Position numbers and translations under genes: made by a program. Below the pieces are notes generated by a model. It was not told where the DNA came from. It saw only the letters and a list, made by a program, of their open reading frames with translations, and did not search any database. A stretch of DNA of 12,747 nucleotides from Pseudaestuariivita sp. (GTDB lineage Bacteria > Pseudomonadota > Alphaproteobacteria > Rhodobacterales > Rhodobacteraceae), in assembly GCA_020629995.1 (NCBI GenBank), contig JAHDCH010000054.1, forward strand, positions 1 through 12,747. The letters are read 5' to 3'. Positions 11,997 to 12,747 of this stretch are shown piece after piece. How positions within the stretch are numbered: the first letter of the stretch is position 1; every line of letters begins with the position of its first letter.

Positions 11997-12747
11997 TCAC
12001 TCCTGCGGGATCACGCGCAGGCCCAGCTCCATCAGCTGGTCGCTGGTAGGATCCGAGGGCGCGTTCATCATCAGGTCTTCGGCGCGCTGGTTCATCGGGA
12101 ACATGATGACCTCGCGGATGTTCACCGTGTCAGCCAGCAGCATCACGATCCGGTCGATGCCCGCCGCGCAGCCGCCGTGCGGAGGGGCGCCATACTGGAA
12201 CGCATTGACCATCCCGCCAAAGCGCTTTTCGACCTCGTCCTTGCCATAGCCGGCGATTTCGAACGCCTTGAACATGATCTCGGGGCGGTGGTTCCGGATC
12301 GCGCCTGACACCAGCTCGTACCCGTTGCAGGCAAGGTCATACTGATAGCCCAGCACGTCCAGCGGGTCACCTTCCAGCGCCGCCATCCCGCCTTGCGGCA
12401 TCGAGAACGGGTTGTGCTCAAAGTCGATCTTGCCGCTCTCTTCGTCCTTTTCGTAGATCGGGAAGTCCACGATCCAGCAAAAGGCAAAGCGGTCCTTGTC
12501 GGTCAGGTTCAGCTCTTCGCCGATCACATCGCGCGCCTTGCCGGCGACCTTTTCAAACGAGGCCGGTTTGCCGCCAAGGAAGAACGCCGCATCGCCGACG
12601 CCAAGGCCCAGCTGCTCGCGGATCGCCTCGGTCCGCTCGGGGCCGATGTTCTTGGCCAGCGGGCCAGCCGCCTCCATCCCGTCTGCCCCGTCGCGCCAGA
12701 AGATATAGCCCATCCCGGGCAGACCCTCTTTCTGGGCAAAGGCGTTC
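11997..12747 (-). CDS. aspS: Aspartyl-tRNA synthetase, C-terminal 249 residues (5' part off the right edge)
   Basis: The frame enters at the right edge with [20 protein letters not shown] and runs to the TGA at 11997. It covers the end of the bacterial GAD insertion domain and the end of the class II catalytic core. Recognisable parts are [26 protein letters not shown], the motif 3 region [18 protein letters not shown], and [22 protein letters not shown]. The enzyme charges tRNA-Asp; many alphaproteobacteria use a non-discriminating AspRS that also charges tRNA-Asn, but the anticodon-binding region that decides this lies outside the window. Ending LRVIPQE is normal for the family, so the C-terminus is intact. 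Confidence 0.96.
   Translation of the reverse strand, partial: NAFAQKEGLPGMGYIFWRDGADGMEAAGPLAKNIGPERTEAIREQLGLGVGDAAFFLGGKPASFEKVAGKARDVIGEELNLTDKDRFAFCWIVDFPIYEKDEESGKIDFEHNPFSMPQGGMAALEGDPLDVLGYQYDLACNGYELVSGAIRNHRPEIMFKAFEIAGYGKDEVEKRFGGMVNAFQYGAPPHGGCAAGIDRIVMLLADTVNIREVIMFPMNQRAEDLMMNAPSDPTSDQLMELGLRVIPQE

Noticed and set aside
11041..12249. Long plus-strand frame across the DUF1800 gene and the end of aspS
   Set aside because: It crosses two real minus-strand genes and an intergenic gap and matches no family.

Overview
The window is GC-rich, gene-dense chromosomal DNA of an alphaproteobacterium, most likely a Rhodobacterales (Roseobacter-type) marine bacterium. Three things point there: a methylmalonyl-CoA epimerase followed by a DUF1467 membrane protein, a CtrA-type box, and a long RTX calcium-binding protein beside ordinary housekeeping genes. 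I see no IS element, integrase, CRISPR array, tRNA or rRNA. Lineage is inferred from gene content and was not tested by a search.

Layout from left to right. (1) 1-1595, minus strand: most of a large RTX protein with 37 unbroken nonapeptide repeats; its C-terminus lies off the left edge. This frame is open to the window edge, and the long plus-strand frames opposite it are shadows. (2) 1596-1770: a divergent promoter region with a perfect palindrome. (3) 1771-2840, plus: a YfbR-like HD phosphohydrolase translationally coupled to a GNAT acetyltransferase. (4) 2841-3036: a gap between convergent genes that holds an operator-like palindrome over a promoter-like sequence and an intrinsic terminator, both pointing leftward. 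(5) 3037-4121, minus: a lipoprotein M48 metalloprotease coupled to a YigZ/IMPACT-family protein. (6) 4256-6935, plus: a 77-aa conserved-looking protein, a histone-deacetylase-family amidohydrolase, a YdjA-like nitroreductase and an EI24/CysZ-like membrane protein. (7) 6941-7626, minus: epimerase then DUF1467. (8) 7773-8498, plus: a receiver-domain response regulator downstream of a CtrA-like box. (9) 8495-9232, minus: a RimJ/RimL-type acetyltransferase whose stop shares a CTAG with the regulator's stop. (10) 9290-11907, minus: the DUF1800-DUF1501 pair, the latter with a Tat signal. (11) 11997-12747, minus: the C-terminal 249 residues of aspartyl-tRNA synthetase.

Most genes are ordinary chromosomal housekeeping or metabolic genes arranged in two-gene coupled units (ATGA or TGATG overlaps). 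The most unusual structure is the RTX array. It is a perfectly phased 27-bp repeat with a clear 36-residue (four-nonapeptide) higher-order period, and nearly every second repeat carries an Arg, predicting a charged ladder along one face of the beta-roll. The second most interesting spot is the possible small leftward transcription unit at about 2850-3015. I found no convincing multi-gene novel system.
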